From Candidatus Sumerlaeota bacterium (GTDB lineage Bacteria > Sumerlaeota > Sumerlaeia > SLMS01 > JAHLLQ01), in contig JASGMJ010000016.1 in the NCBI GenBank assembly GCA_030156535.1, positions 1 to 64,000 on the forward strand: DNA of 64,000 nt. Reading direction: 5' to 3'. Below the pieces are notes generated by a model. The model searched no databases. It was not told the origin of the DNA and saw only the letters and a program-made list of their open reading frames with translations. How positions within the stretch are numbered: position 1 is the stretch's first letter; the number at the start of each line of letters is the position of its first letter. The position numbers and the translations under genes are program-made. Positions 52,720 through 60,781 of this stretch are shown here, in pieces.

Positions 52720-53765
52720 GTCGGCAACTCCGTCTTCTTCGTTTCAACTTCCTTCACGGAAACATGAATACGTCCCGCATAATACAACCCGATGGCCGTG
52801 ACAAGCGCCCACTGGAGAAAATGTACGAACAACGTGAAGCTCATCGCCGTGTTCTCGTCCACTTCCGGCAGGCAGATCGCCAGTGCCACCAGTCCGCCGA
52901 CCTCGTACACCCCCCAGTACCCCGGCACCGATGGCAGCGACACCATCACACACGTCACCACGAGAAACACCAGCGCGTGCACCACCGTCATCTCGATCGT
53001 TGGAAAGCCCAGCGCCATGATCCAGAGCGTCAACGCCGTCAGAAACCAGATCCCCAGGCTGTCGAGCGCCACCTGCGCAATCACGATCGGGCGCTTCAAC
53101 CCTCCAAATCCCATCGCGAACGCCTCGAAGATCGCGATCAGCTTTCCCTTCAGTTTCTCCGGAACATAGGGGAGCCAGTGGAGCACCTTGCGCACCAGGC
53201 CGCGAAAGCCCTCGGACAACATGCACAGCGACCCGCACAGCAGAATCCCGGCGAGCACCGTCATCTTCAGGATGATCCCCTTCAGCAGGGCCGGCGTGAT
53301 CGTGATGTCGCCATACTGGTAGGAGAAGGAGTCGTCGAACTCGATGAGCAGCGAGCAGACAATGAACGCCGTCAGGAGCGCCAGCATGTCCCAGATGCGC
53401 TCGACCAGCACGGACGACAGGCCGGTGGTGTAGGGCACGCCGGCCTTTTTCGTCAGCGCCAGCGGCCGCGCGAACTCGCCCGCACGCGCCGGGAAGATCG
53501 AATTGAACGCAAACCCGATCATCATCGGGCCGTACACGTCGTTCATCTTCAGATCGTGCGTGCCACGCAGCAGCTTCTGCCAGCGCCAGCCGCGCCAGTA
53601 GAACGTCACCCACGTCACGGCGACAAACGGAACGGCGTAGCCCCACTGGATGGTGCGGAACGTCTCGATCAGGCGTCCGAACTCGATGCGCCGGAACGCA
53701 AAGTAGAGGAAGATGCCGCTCAGGATGAGCGCCACGGCCGTGGAAATCAGCTTCTTGCGCGACAT
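52716..53765 (-). CDS. Lysylphosphatidylglycerol synthase TM-region (UPF0104/AglD-like) membrane protein
   Basis: The 349-residue protein has eight or nine membrane spans and matches the LPG_synthase_TM family: LISTAVALILSGIFLYFAFRRIEFGRLIETFR at the N-terminus, the central GFAFNSIFPARAGEFARPLALTKKAGVPYTTGLSSVLVERIWDML (the family hallmark P-x-R-x-G-E-x-x-R-x) and SLPSVPGYWGVYEVGGLVAL near the C-terminus. It lacks the aminoacyl-transferase domain of MprF, so a flippase-like or lipid-glycan role is more likely. The stop overlaps the hydrolase-like gene by GTGA. It diverges from the TPR gene with 210 nt between. Confidence 0.87.
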   Translation of the reverse strand: MSRKKLISTAVALILSGIFLYFAFRRIEFGRLIETFRTIQWGYAVPFVAVTWVTFYWRGWRWQKLLRGTHDLKMNDVYGPMMIGFAFNSIFPARAGEFARPLALTKKAGVPYTTGLSSVLVERIWDMLALLTAFIVCSLLIEFDDSFSYQYGDITITPALLKGIILKMTVLAGILLCGSLCMLSEGFRGLVRKVLHWLPYVPEKLKGKLIAIFEAFAMGFGGLKRPIVIAQVALDSLGIWFLTALTLWIMALGFPTIEMTVVHALVFLVVTCVMVSLPSVPGYWGVYEVGGLVALAICLPEVDENTAMSFTLFVHFLQWALVTAIGLYYAGRIHVSVKEVETKKTELPT

Positions 53766-53975
53766 TGCAGGCCTCGTTGGCTTCTTTCCGTCGGCTCCCC
53801 GGCGGCGGGCGCCGAAGGCCCGTCCTTGGACCAGATGCGCCCGACCGCGTCAATGGCGAGGGCCCCGCCTTCCCCCCTTTGCCGTTGCTCTGATCCTTCT
53901 CCCGGCCAACTCTTGCTTTGCATGAATAGGCGCGACTCCCCGGCCGTAGTGACCGGAGACTCCGAGGTTCCCTCC

Positions 53976-56078
53976 ATGGACCAGCAACCCGCTCCTCCCG
54001 TCCGCAAACCCATTCCCAAGGCCCTGCGCATTCTCCTGATCGTCGTCGGCGTCATCGTCGGCGTTCCGTGCCTCTCGATGGTCAGTTGCATCGCCTGCCA
54101 CAAGATCGGGCCGCTGTTCGGCGAGGGCGTCGGCGAAACCAAGGCCAACGAGGTCTTCGGCCCCGCGCTCGAAACCATGACCCCCGAGCCCCAGGCCAAG
54201 GCCGAGCCCTACGACATCGACCAGACGATCCGCGTCATGCACGCGATCGACCAGGCCCTCCAGGACCGCGACGGCCTCGAGCAGCACCTTCAGACCCTCG
54301 CCATGCAGGACTACCGCGGCGTCGCCCCCGAGGTGCTCGAATCCCGCACCGAAATGCTCGAACGCCTCAAGGAACTCTACGCCCTCTATGGCGACGAGGA
54401 TGACCACGAGGTTCTCTTCGCCGACTACCGCAAGCTCTTCCTTTCCGTCGCCTCCAACCTCGAAGGGAGCTTCGGCATCGGCCTCGCCGTCAACTTCGAT
54501 CCCGAATCCCTGCGCCGCCAACTCGATGAACTCGAACTCGAACAGGAGGAGCAGCGCCGCATCCGCAAACAGGTCCGCGAGTCCGAGCAGCGCCTCATCG
54601 ACTCGCTCGTCCATTACGGCGAGGTCTACTACAAGTACCTCGACGAGTGGGACCGCCTCTGCCTCGCGCGCGACCGCGCCTACCTGGCCGCGTGGGACAA
54701 GCAGTGGGACAAGGTGCTCGAAGCCTCGGAAGTGGCCATGGAACTCGCGCCGAATGAGCGCGAGGCCGTGCTGCTGCGCTCCATGGCGCTGCTCGAATCC
54801 AATCCCCCCACCGAGGCCACCGAAACCGGCCAGGCACGCGAGGCGCGCGAACTCCTCGCCGAGTACATCGACAAGAATCCCGACCGCACCGCGCCCGCCC
54901 TGCTCCTGATGGGCGTCGCCGAACGCCAGGCCGGCAACCTCGACGAAGCACGCCTCCTTTTCGATCAGGCCGCCGCCTACTTCCCCAAGCAGGCCGACTA
55001 CCTGACCGACAACCTCGACGCCTATCGCCAGCGTGCGTTCCTGCGCAAGTCGCGCGAGGGGCGCCGCGTCGTCGAACTCTACAAGGACACCATGCTCGGC
55101 GCGGGCTACTTCAGCCCCGACATGCAACTCGCCAAGTACTACCGCGACCAGGGCGACACCGAGGCCATGCGCGAGAAGGTCCTCGATCACTTCAGCCGCC
55201 GCCGTGCCCAGCGCCAACTCGACTACATCATCTCCGACCTCGAATTCTGCTACGACTTTCTCGGCATCGACTTCTTCGAAATCTTCCCCGAGGAGTTCTA
55301 TCTCGACCTCGAATACAACCCCACGCTCATGGGACTCGGTGACTCCATCAATCTCGACGTCACCAACCGCAGCAGCACGACGCTGCACAACGCCACGCTC
55401 GTGCTCTGCATTCACTTCACCGAAATGGTGCGCGGCGACTACGAGACATTCATGGCGCCGAAGGTGGCGCCCGCCATTGTCGCCGGCAAGAGCACCGACT
55501 TCGGGAATCTCGAAATCAAGTACGACCTCTTTGGCCGCCGCAAGGGCGTGCGCGACATCGTGGAATGCCGCGCCGTGCTCATCACGAACGAAGCCGTCGT
55601 GTGGGTCGATACCGACGCCTACAAACTCGCGCGCGTTTCGCAACTCGCGCAGGAACACCCCACCATGTCGACGCCCACGGAAGGGCTCGCCGGTCTCATC
55701 TCCCAGCAATCGATCGAGAAGCTGCTCAACACCGCCATCGCCGTTACGGACAACCGCTTCAGCGATTCCACCAACGTCGAGATGCGGCTGCCCAAGGAAC
55801 TCGCGCTGCTCAAGCCGATCTTCCGTCTCGCCACGGATCTGCGCGACGGCACAATCCCCCCGGCCGAGAACCTGATCCAGGACGGCGAAATCCGGCTGAA
55901 GTTCGACGGCGTTCCCGGTCAGGCAACGAAAGGCCCCGAGGGACTCGACCTGCTCGTCGACACGGCCTACGGCAGTTTTCTGTTCGACGTGACACGCGAC
56001 GAGAACGGAAAGTTGAAGCTCAGCGTGAAGCCGCAGGAAGCAGCGCCCGAACCGCCCGCGCCCTCACCGGGATCGTAA
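53976..56078 (+). CDS. Membrane-anchored TPR-containing protein of unknown function
   Basis: The 700-residue protein has one N-terminal span (ALRILLIVVGVIVGVPCLSMVSCIACH, about 15-42), then a long helical region. Residues about 110-210 include a Glu/Arg-rich coiled-coil-like stretch (SLRRQLDELELEQEEQRRIRKQVRESEQRLIDSL). Tetratricopeptide-like units cover about 230-400: AAWDKQWDKVLEASEVAMELAPNEREAVLL and PALLLMGVAERQAGNLDEARLLFDQAAAYFPKQ. A C-terminal beta-rich part (about 440-690) is unassigned. No enzymatic motif is visible; it may be a scaffold. The codons are very C-rich at wobble positions. An alternative ATG at 53922 is possible. The upstream frame to 52533 is antisense to the flippase-like gene and is rejected. 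Confidence 0.7.
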   Translation: MDQQPAPPVRKPIPKALRILLIVVGVIVGVPCLSMVSCIACHKIGPLFGEGVGETKANEVFGPALETMTPEPQAKAEPYDIDQTIRVMHAIDQALQDRDGLEQHLQTLAMQDYRGVAPEVLESRTEMLERLKELYALYGDEDDHEVLFADYRKLFLSVASNLEGSFGIGLAVNFDPESLRRQLDELELEQEEQRRIRKQVRESEQRLIDSLVHYGEVYYKYLDEWDRLCLARDRAYLAAWDKQWDKVLEASEVAMELAPNEREAVLLRSMALLESNPPTEATETGQAREARELLAEYIDKNPDRTAPALLLMGVAERQAGNLDEARLLFDQAAAYFPKQADYLTDNLDAYRQRAFLRKSREGRRVVELYKDTMLGAGYFSPDMQLAKYYRDQGDTEAMREKVLDHFSRRRAQRQLDYIISDLEFCYDFLGIDFFEIFPEEFYLDLEYNPTLMGLGDSINLDVTNRSSTTLHNATLVLCIHFTEMVRGDYETFMAPKVAPAIVAGKSTDFGNLEIKYDLFGRRKGVRDIVECRAVLITNEAVVWVDTDAYKLARVSQLAQEHPTMSTPTEGLAGLISQQSIEKLLNTAIAVTDNRFSDSTNVEMRLPKELALLKPIFRLATDLRDGTIPPAENLIQDGEIRLKFDGVPGQATKGPEGLDLLVDTAYGSFLFDVTRDENGKLKLSVKPQEAAPEPPAPSPGS

Positions 56079-56203
56079 GTGCACCACGGATGCACGGAGT
56101 AGAGAGAGAACCACGAATCGCACGAATCGGCACGAAGGAAAAGTCAGGCTGTGACGTTTGAATGCACGAACTGAAGACTGAAAACTGAAGACTGAAGACT
56201 TTC
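56079..56203. repeat. 125-nt spacer made largely of dispersed repeats
   Basis: The spacer carries CACCACGGATGCACGGAG (about 56082-56099), CCACGAATCGCACGAATCGG with CACGAAG (about 56111-56137) and tandem CTGAAGACTGAAAACTGAAG units (about 56167-56200). This is the same pair of families as at 50.9-51.2 kb. No promoter or terminator stands out. Confidence 0.6.
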
Positions 56204-56800
56204 TTAAACCACGAATCCCGCGCGCCGCAACATCTCCGGCGTGTCGAAATCGACGAGCACGTTCGGGTCCTCCACGTCGCAACGCAGCACGCGCGCGTCG
56301 TTCGCGCGCAGGAACCCGCGCGCGCCGTCGCTGCCGTTCCATGTGTTCAGTTCCGCAACACAGCCGCGCGGCCATGCCACGGGATGACCGTCCGTCCCGT
56401 TCGTGCGCGCCACGATGATGCGTTCCGGGTTCGCCTCCGCCAGGCGCGCCACCGCTGCATGGGTCGCCGCGCTGACGAACGGCATGTCCACCAGGCACAC
56501 GAGCGCGTGCGTGGCTTCTTCGGGCAGGCGAGCCAGTCCCAGCCGCAGCGAGGACAGCATCCCGTTCTCCGGGTGCGGATTCATCACCAGCGCCGCGCCT
56601 GCCCAGCCGCTGCTGGTGTACAAGTCCGCGTGTGCCGGGTTGCCGACAACGATGGGGCGCGGAAGTCCCGCCGCTTCGAGATTTGCCGTGATGTGTTCGA
56701 GAAACGTCTTCCCGCCCGCCTCCAGAAACGGTTTGGGCGAACCCATCCGCCGCGATTCCCCGGCTGCCAGAATCACGGGAACGACGGTGGGCACCGTCAC
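56204..56800 (-). CDS. MocA/MobA-like nucleotidyltransferase (NTP_transf_3 family)
   Basis: The 198-residue protein has the nucleotidyltransferase signature VPVILAAGESRRMGSPKPFLEAGGKTFLEHI (nucleotide loop with the Arg and catalytic Lys) and the metal-binding Asp in LVCLVDMPFVS. The closest family is molybdenum cofactor cytidylyltransferase (MocA), with GHPVAWPRG as expected. Its GTG start (56800) overlaps the stop of the GmhB-RfaE2 gene as GTGA. This location suggests a possible role in nucleotide-sugar synthesis instead; the sequence favours MocA. The SsnA gene 14 kb away belongs to a pathway that in E. coli uses molybdenum hydroxylases, a weak link. I am not sure of the substrate. Confidence 0.75.
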   Translation of the reverse strand: MTVPTVVPVILAAGESRRMGSPKPFLEAGGKTFLEHITANLEAAGLPRPIVVGNPAHADLYTSSGWAGAALVMNPHPENGMLSSLRLGLARLPEEATHALVCLVDMPFVSAATHAAVARLAEANPERIIVARTNGTDGHPVAWPRGCVAELNTWNGSDGARGFLRANDARVLRCDVEDPNVLVDFDTPEMLRRAGFVV

Positions 56801-57894
56801 AACGTTCCTGCCTTGGCGCGCTCGGCGATCACCTCGATGATGTCGCGCGTGCTGTTCTCCTTTGGCGCGCCTGCGATCACCGTCTGAATGCCCAGCCGTT
56901 TCGATGTGATGCGCTCGGGCACGTTCTCGCTCGTGTAGTCCGTCCCCTTGGCGTGGATGTCGGGATGCACATCCTCAAGCACTTCGTCGGCCGTGTCCGT
57001 GTAGAACACCGTCAGATAATCGACGGCATCGACGGCGGCGAGCAGTTGCAGGCGCGACGGTTCGTCCAGCAACGGACGCCCCTTCCCCTTCAGCCGCGCG
57101 ATTGAGTCGTTGGAGTTCACGGCGAGCACCAGGCAGTCGCCCGCCGCCCTCGCGTTCTCCAGAAAACTCACGTGCCCGCCGTGCAGCAGATCGAAGCACC
57201 CGTTCGCCAGCACCACCTTCAGGCCCACCGAGCGCTTGCGTTCCGCGATGTCGTGAACCTCGCCCGGGCTCTTCAGCTTCTTCGCCAGCACGGCATCATC
57301 CGGCCAGGCCTTCTTCACGAGGTCGTTCAGCACGATGCGCACGGCATCGTAAAGGTCGCTCGCGATCGGCGGCCTCAACGACTCCTCCGCCAATTGCTTC
57401 TCCGAATCGCGGCCATAGCCCGTGCGCACCAGAATGCCGGTGCCTCCCGCGTTCTGGCCGAACATCACGTCGGCCACGCGGTCGCCGATCGCGTACACGG
57501 GCAGTCCTTCGAGCCCCAAGTCGGCGATGGCCGCCTTCGCCATTCCCGTCGCGGGTTTGCGCATCTGCAACTCTTCGGCCGTTGCCTCGTCGGCATCGGG
57601 GTCCACGGGCGCGAAGTAGAGTGCATCCCACGCCGTGCCCTCGGCCGCCAGGTCCGCCGCCACGCGTTCGTGAACGGCGTTCATGTCCTCAACGGTGTAG
57701 AACCCGCGGCCGATGCCCGACTGATTCGTGCAGATCACCCGGGCGATTCCCTGCTCCTCCAGCAGCTTCAACGCCCGCGCGGCGCGCGGCACGAGCTGCA
57801 CGCCCTCGGGGTCCTTCAGATAGTGCTTTTCCTCGATCAACGTCCCGTCCCGATCGATCAGGACAACGGCGCGGTACTTTTGGCTGACGGTCAA
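56797..57894 (-). CDS. Fused heptose-bisphosphate phosphatase (GmhB) - heptose-1-phosphate adenylyltransferase (RfaE2)
   Basis: The 365-residue protein joins two enzymes of ADP-heptose synthesis for the LPS inner core. Residues 1-185 are a HAD-IIIA phosphatase of the GmhB type: VVLIDRDGTLIEEKHYL (nucleophile and acid Asp), ICTNQSGIGRGFYT, MRKPATGMAKAA and YAIGDRVADVMFGQNAG. After a linker of about 40 residues, residues 230-365 are the RfaE2 nucleotidyltransferase: VVLANGCFDLLHGGHVSFLENARAAGDCLVLAVNSNDSIARLKG, with HxGH at HGGH and the NSTRDIIEVI end. No ATG is near the N-terminus. TTG 57894 is the most likely start, but it is uncertain. The pairing places the last two pathway steps in one chain; the kinase domain (RfaE1) is elsewhere. 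Confidence 0.85.
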   Translation of the reverse strand: MTVSQKYRAVVLIDRDGTLIEEKHYLKDPEGVQLVPRAARALKLLEEQGIARVICTNQSGIGRGFYTVEDMNAVHERVAADLAAEGTAWDALYFAPVDPDADEATAEELQMRKPATGMAKAAIADLGLEGLPVYAIGDRVADVMFGQNAGGTGILVRTGYGRDSEKQLAEESLRPPIASDLYDAVRIVLNDLVKKAWPDDAVLAKKLKSPGEVHDIAERKRSVGLKVVLANGCFDLLHGGHVSFLENARAAGDCLVLAVNSNDSIARLKGKGRPLLDEPSRLQLLAAVDAVDYLTVFYTDTADEVLEDVHPDIHAKGTDYTSENVPERITSKRLGIQTVIAGAPKENSTRDIIEVIAERAKAGTL

Positions 57895-58395
57895 CGTGGG
57901 CCCCCTGCGGGAACGAAATGGTGGGTTATCTGCGCCAAAGACGGGGCGAAGGTCAAGGAAGAGGGGAGCAGCGTTCAGGATGTTCGCAAGGAGACGCGCT
58001 CTTTGAATCAATCGTTCAGTCGTCCCTACGGGACTCTGGTTCCCCTGGCCGTGGACTTCCCAGCACTGAAGTGCTGGGCTACGATCAATCGTCCCTACGG
58101 GACTCCTTTACAAGAGCCGAGGGTCATTGGAGCTTGCGTTCTCAAAAAAACGTCCCGCGCATCACGAATGCGTGCTGTGTGGTTTGGGGGTGCACGGAAA
58201 ACCTGCCAATCATCAGGCCATGTGTCTCGGGAAAACGCACCGTTGATCCGGGGAAAGGAGTCCCGCAGGGACGACTGATCGCAGCCCAGGAATTTATTCC
58301 TGGGAATGCGCGATCAAAAAAAGCTGGAGTCCCGCAGGGACGACTGATCGATTGAACCACCAAGGGCACCAGGATGGACAATGTTGGGTCCTGGA
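57895..58395. other. 501-nt spacer holding the REP-like cluster
   Basis: No gene is visible between the heptose gene and the FG-GAP gene. The stretch is taken up mainly by the palindromic cluster at 58009-58352. The remaining bases (57895-58008 and about 58110-58255) show no further recognisable feature; the promoter of the heptose gene presumably lies in the first part. Confidence 0.45.
58009..58352. repeat. Cluster of four REP-like palindromes in two inverted halves
   Basis: The left half has two GTCCCTACGGGAC palindromes (about 58022-58034 and 58090-58102) around the hairpin CCCAGCACTGAAGTGCTGGG (58059-58078). The right half has two GTCCCGCAGGGAC palindromes (about 58260-58272 and 58329-58341) around CCCAGGAATTTATTCCTGGG (about 58286-58305). 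The flanking GACGACTGATCG tags run in opposite directions in the two halves, so the cluster is an inverted pair. The pattern (short palindrome plus conserved tag) resembles REP/BIME elements mobilised by TnpA-REP (RAYT) transposases; no such gene is in the window. Confidence 0.7.
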
Positions 58396-60672
58396 CTACA
58401 GGCACGGCTCCATCCCCAAGTAAGCACGGAAGATTCCCTGCGCGTCTCCGGCGGTAACGAAGCCATCGCCGCCTGCCGGGCAGATGTCCGCCGAGTCCAT
58501 GTCCGCGCCGGGAGGACACGCGCCAATCGAACAATCGAAAGCGTCTTCCGCGTCGGCCGGGGTCACGCCACCGTCCTTGTTCACGTCGCCGTTGGCCAGT
58601 GGCTTTTCGATAAGCACGTAATACCCCTTCGACCATACGACGCCGCCAATGCGCTTCTTGCGCGTGTCGATCAACGGATGCTGGGATTCGGTCCACGGAC
58701 CGTCAGGGGCTTCGGAATAGTAGAGCCGCAGGCGCACGGGATTAAGTCCGGCGACCTCGGAGTCGAGGTACTTCAGGGTGACGTTGGCGCCGTCCCATCC
58801 CGGGCGGTCCCACTCGCCGATCCAATGGACCGATGCCGCCGGGCCGGGCAGATTGGAGAGGCCGTCAAGATGGCGGTTGATCGTCACCGTCATCAGGCTT
58901 GCACCGCCGCTGCCATCGTCACCCGAGCCGAAGTCGATCCAGAGACGGGAAAGGGGAATCGAACTGTGCATGCCGCCCATCATCCCGACGGCCCTGCGCG
59001 ACGCATTGCCGGGCGCAATGTACGATTTGAACGTGGCCGAAGGAACGACATTGCCACCGAAAAGGAGATAGGCCTCTCCTCGAAATGCATTCACCTTCGA
59101 AGCCGAACACATAATCTCGCGTGCATCATCACCATTGAAGTCAAACCCTCCCGAAAGCCATCCCAGAAAAGATTCCCTTTCAAACCCTTGTACCAACTGT
59201 CCGTTCACCCCATCAAGATCGGAAAGAGAAAATGAACTTCCTTGTAAGATAACTTCCTTAGTAAGAACGGATATTTCTCCGGCTGTAGATAATAGCGGGT
59301 CATTATTCAAGGCCGCGCCTCCAGCATGAATAGAAATACCAGGAATCCCTGAACCATCAAGATATGTAAAAAGAACACTCCCACCAGAGCCATCCCCAGA
59401 GTCTACCCCGATAAAGTCAAAAAGACTGTCGGAACCCAGAGTTTCAACTTCATATTCGCCAAACGATTTCTTGCCTGCTGATACAATAAACGTTTTTCCG
59501 ACGCTCCGAAGGCTCGAAGCAGTTGCGCCTGGTGCTCCAAGTGCCAATTCGAGAACCCCATCACCATCTATATCAGCAGATGTAGCCGCCTCTCCAAAAA
59601 ACCGTCTTTCCGACTCCGCTCCTCCACCCCACAAGAGGTATCCATCTGTTCCATTGAGGAGTGAAAGGTCCAACTCCTCTCCGTATCCTGTTCCCTTTCC
59701 GAAAAGAACATAAACGGCCCCAACAGCTTCGTTGGCAAACCGGGCTATAGGAAGACCCAGCAAAAAATCATCAATGCCATCACCATCCAGATCCGATGCA
59801 GCATAGAAGCTATAATTGGCGCGATAAACTTCTCCATTATCGACGGAATTCTCCAGACCTGTGTGCTCACCTGGTCCCAGATCAGCAATTTTCATCACGG
59901 GCGACCATGAGCCTGACCGGCCATAGATAATCTCTCCAACCGGATAGGTAGACCCATATGATTCGTTGTCAAATGTCACCGCTATATCATCGAATCCATC
60001 GCCATTCACATCGCCGATTCCTGCTCCGCCCGTCAAGCGTCCATCTCCATAACCACATTCCACGTTTTGCAGCCGAAAGCCATTCGTTCCGTCCAATGTA
60101 TGTGGATCCAGAACAGCAGGAAAATCTGGGCGTCCAAAGATTAAGTAGACCGAAGCCGGATCGTTGGGAGGGCAGAGCCAACCACCGAGCGCATCGACCA
60201 TGAAGTCACTATATCCATCTCCATTAAAATCGCCAATGCCGGAGAGGGTGCGTAGGGCAAAATAAGCGGCGGGAGTCGGTCCCTCCACGATGAAGCCGAC
60301 TGTGCCGTCGAGTTCTTGAAGAGGAAATGTTGCGGGCCACCCTCCTGGCCGTCCGTAGATGACAAAGACTCGTCCGTTGTAGACAGAACCCTGGGAATCT
60401 ACTTCGGTCGCATCGCCAGCCGCGCCGATGGCAAAATCCTCGTAGCCGTCGCCATTGACATCGCCAATCCCGGCCAGCGTCCGCCCTGCATACTGAGGCG
60501 TACCGTCCTCTTGTGCGACGCCTTGGAATCGAACGCCGATTTCGCCGTCCAGCTCGTCCAGACGCAGGGGATGCGGGAACTGGGCTGGAGCCACGCCACC
60601 GACGAGCATCACCACCGCCGCCGCCAGTCCCGCCGCCCGCGCCACTCCAAAAACACCGCGTTTCGTTTTCAT
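58396..60672 (-). CDS. Secreted FG-GAP (integrin-alpha-like) repeat protein with dockerin-like C-terminus
   Basis: The 758-residue product has a signal peptide (VARAAGLAAAVVMLVGGVAPAQ). Six FG-GAP/Ca2+-loop blades are visible: AGIGDVNGDGYEDFAIGA, SGIGDFNGDGYSDFMVDA, AGIGDVNGDGFDDIAVTF, AASDLDGDGIDDFLLGL, TSADIDGDGVLELALGA and GGFDFNGDDAREIMCSA, making a calcium-binding beta-propeller. The C-terminus (NGDVNKDGGVTPADAEDAF ... GGDGFVTAGDAQGIFRAYLG) resembles a two-loop dockerin/EF-hand module. Such surface proteins often mediate adhesion. The stretch about 59130-60240 is markedly more AT-rich and uses different codons from both ends of the same gene. ATG 60672 is fixed by the signal peptide; the frame to 60723 is longer. 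Confidence 0.85.
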   Translation of the reverse strand: MKTKRGVFGVARAAGLAAAVVMLVGGVAPAQFPHPLRLDELDGEIGVRFQGVAQEDGTPQYAGRTLAGIGDVNGDGYEDFAIGAAGDATEVDSQGSVYNGRVFVIYGRPGGWPATFPLQELDGTVGFIVEGPTPAAYFALRTLSGIGDFNGDGYSDFMVDALGGWLCPPNDPASVYLIFGRPDFPAVLDPHTLDGTNGFRLQNVECGYGDGRLTGGAGIGDVNGDGFDDIAVTFDNESYGSTYPVGEIIYGRSGSWSPVMKIADLGPGEHTGLENSVDNGEVYRANYSFYAASDLDGDGIDDFLLGLPIARFANEAVGAVYVLFGKGTGYGEELDLSLLNGTDGYLLWGGGAESERRFFGEAATSADIDGDGVLELALGAPGATASSLRSVGKTFIVSAGKKSFGEYEVETLGSDSLFDFIGVDSGDGSGGSVLFTYLDGSGIPGISIHAGGAALNNDPLLSTAGEISVLTKEVILQGSSFSLSDLDGVNGQLVQGFERESFLGWLSGGFDFNGDDAREIMCSASKVNAFRGEAYLLFGGNVVPSATFKSYIAPGNASRRAVGMMGGMHSSIPLSRLWIDFGSGDDGSGGASLMTVTINRHLDGLSNLPGPAASVHWIGEWDRPGWDGANVTLKYLDSEVAGLNPVRLRLYYSEAPDGPWTESQHPLIDTRKKRIGGVVWSKGYYVLIEKPLANGDVNKDGGVTPADAEDAFDCSIGACPPGADMDSADICPAGGDGFVTAGDAQGIFRAYLGMEPCL

Positions 60673-60781
60673 CGAGAGACTCCCCCGGTCCACAAGGTCC
60701 ACCCCACGCACTGTACACAGCATAGGACATCGCGGCGTGGATGTCAGGGGGAAATGCGATCGCCGGGACTGCCGGGCGCCG

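Noticed and set aside
52533..53975. Long 5' extension of the TPR protein frame
   Set aside because: It is antisense to the flippase-like gene, Arg/His/Gln-rich and without similarity; the signal-anchor starts at 53976.
58009..58352. Regularly repeated palindromes that could suggest a CRISPR array
   Set aside because: The units differ in sequence, are spaced irregularly (about 55-160 nt), occur in both orientations and also as single copies elsewhere; there are no cas genes.
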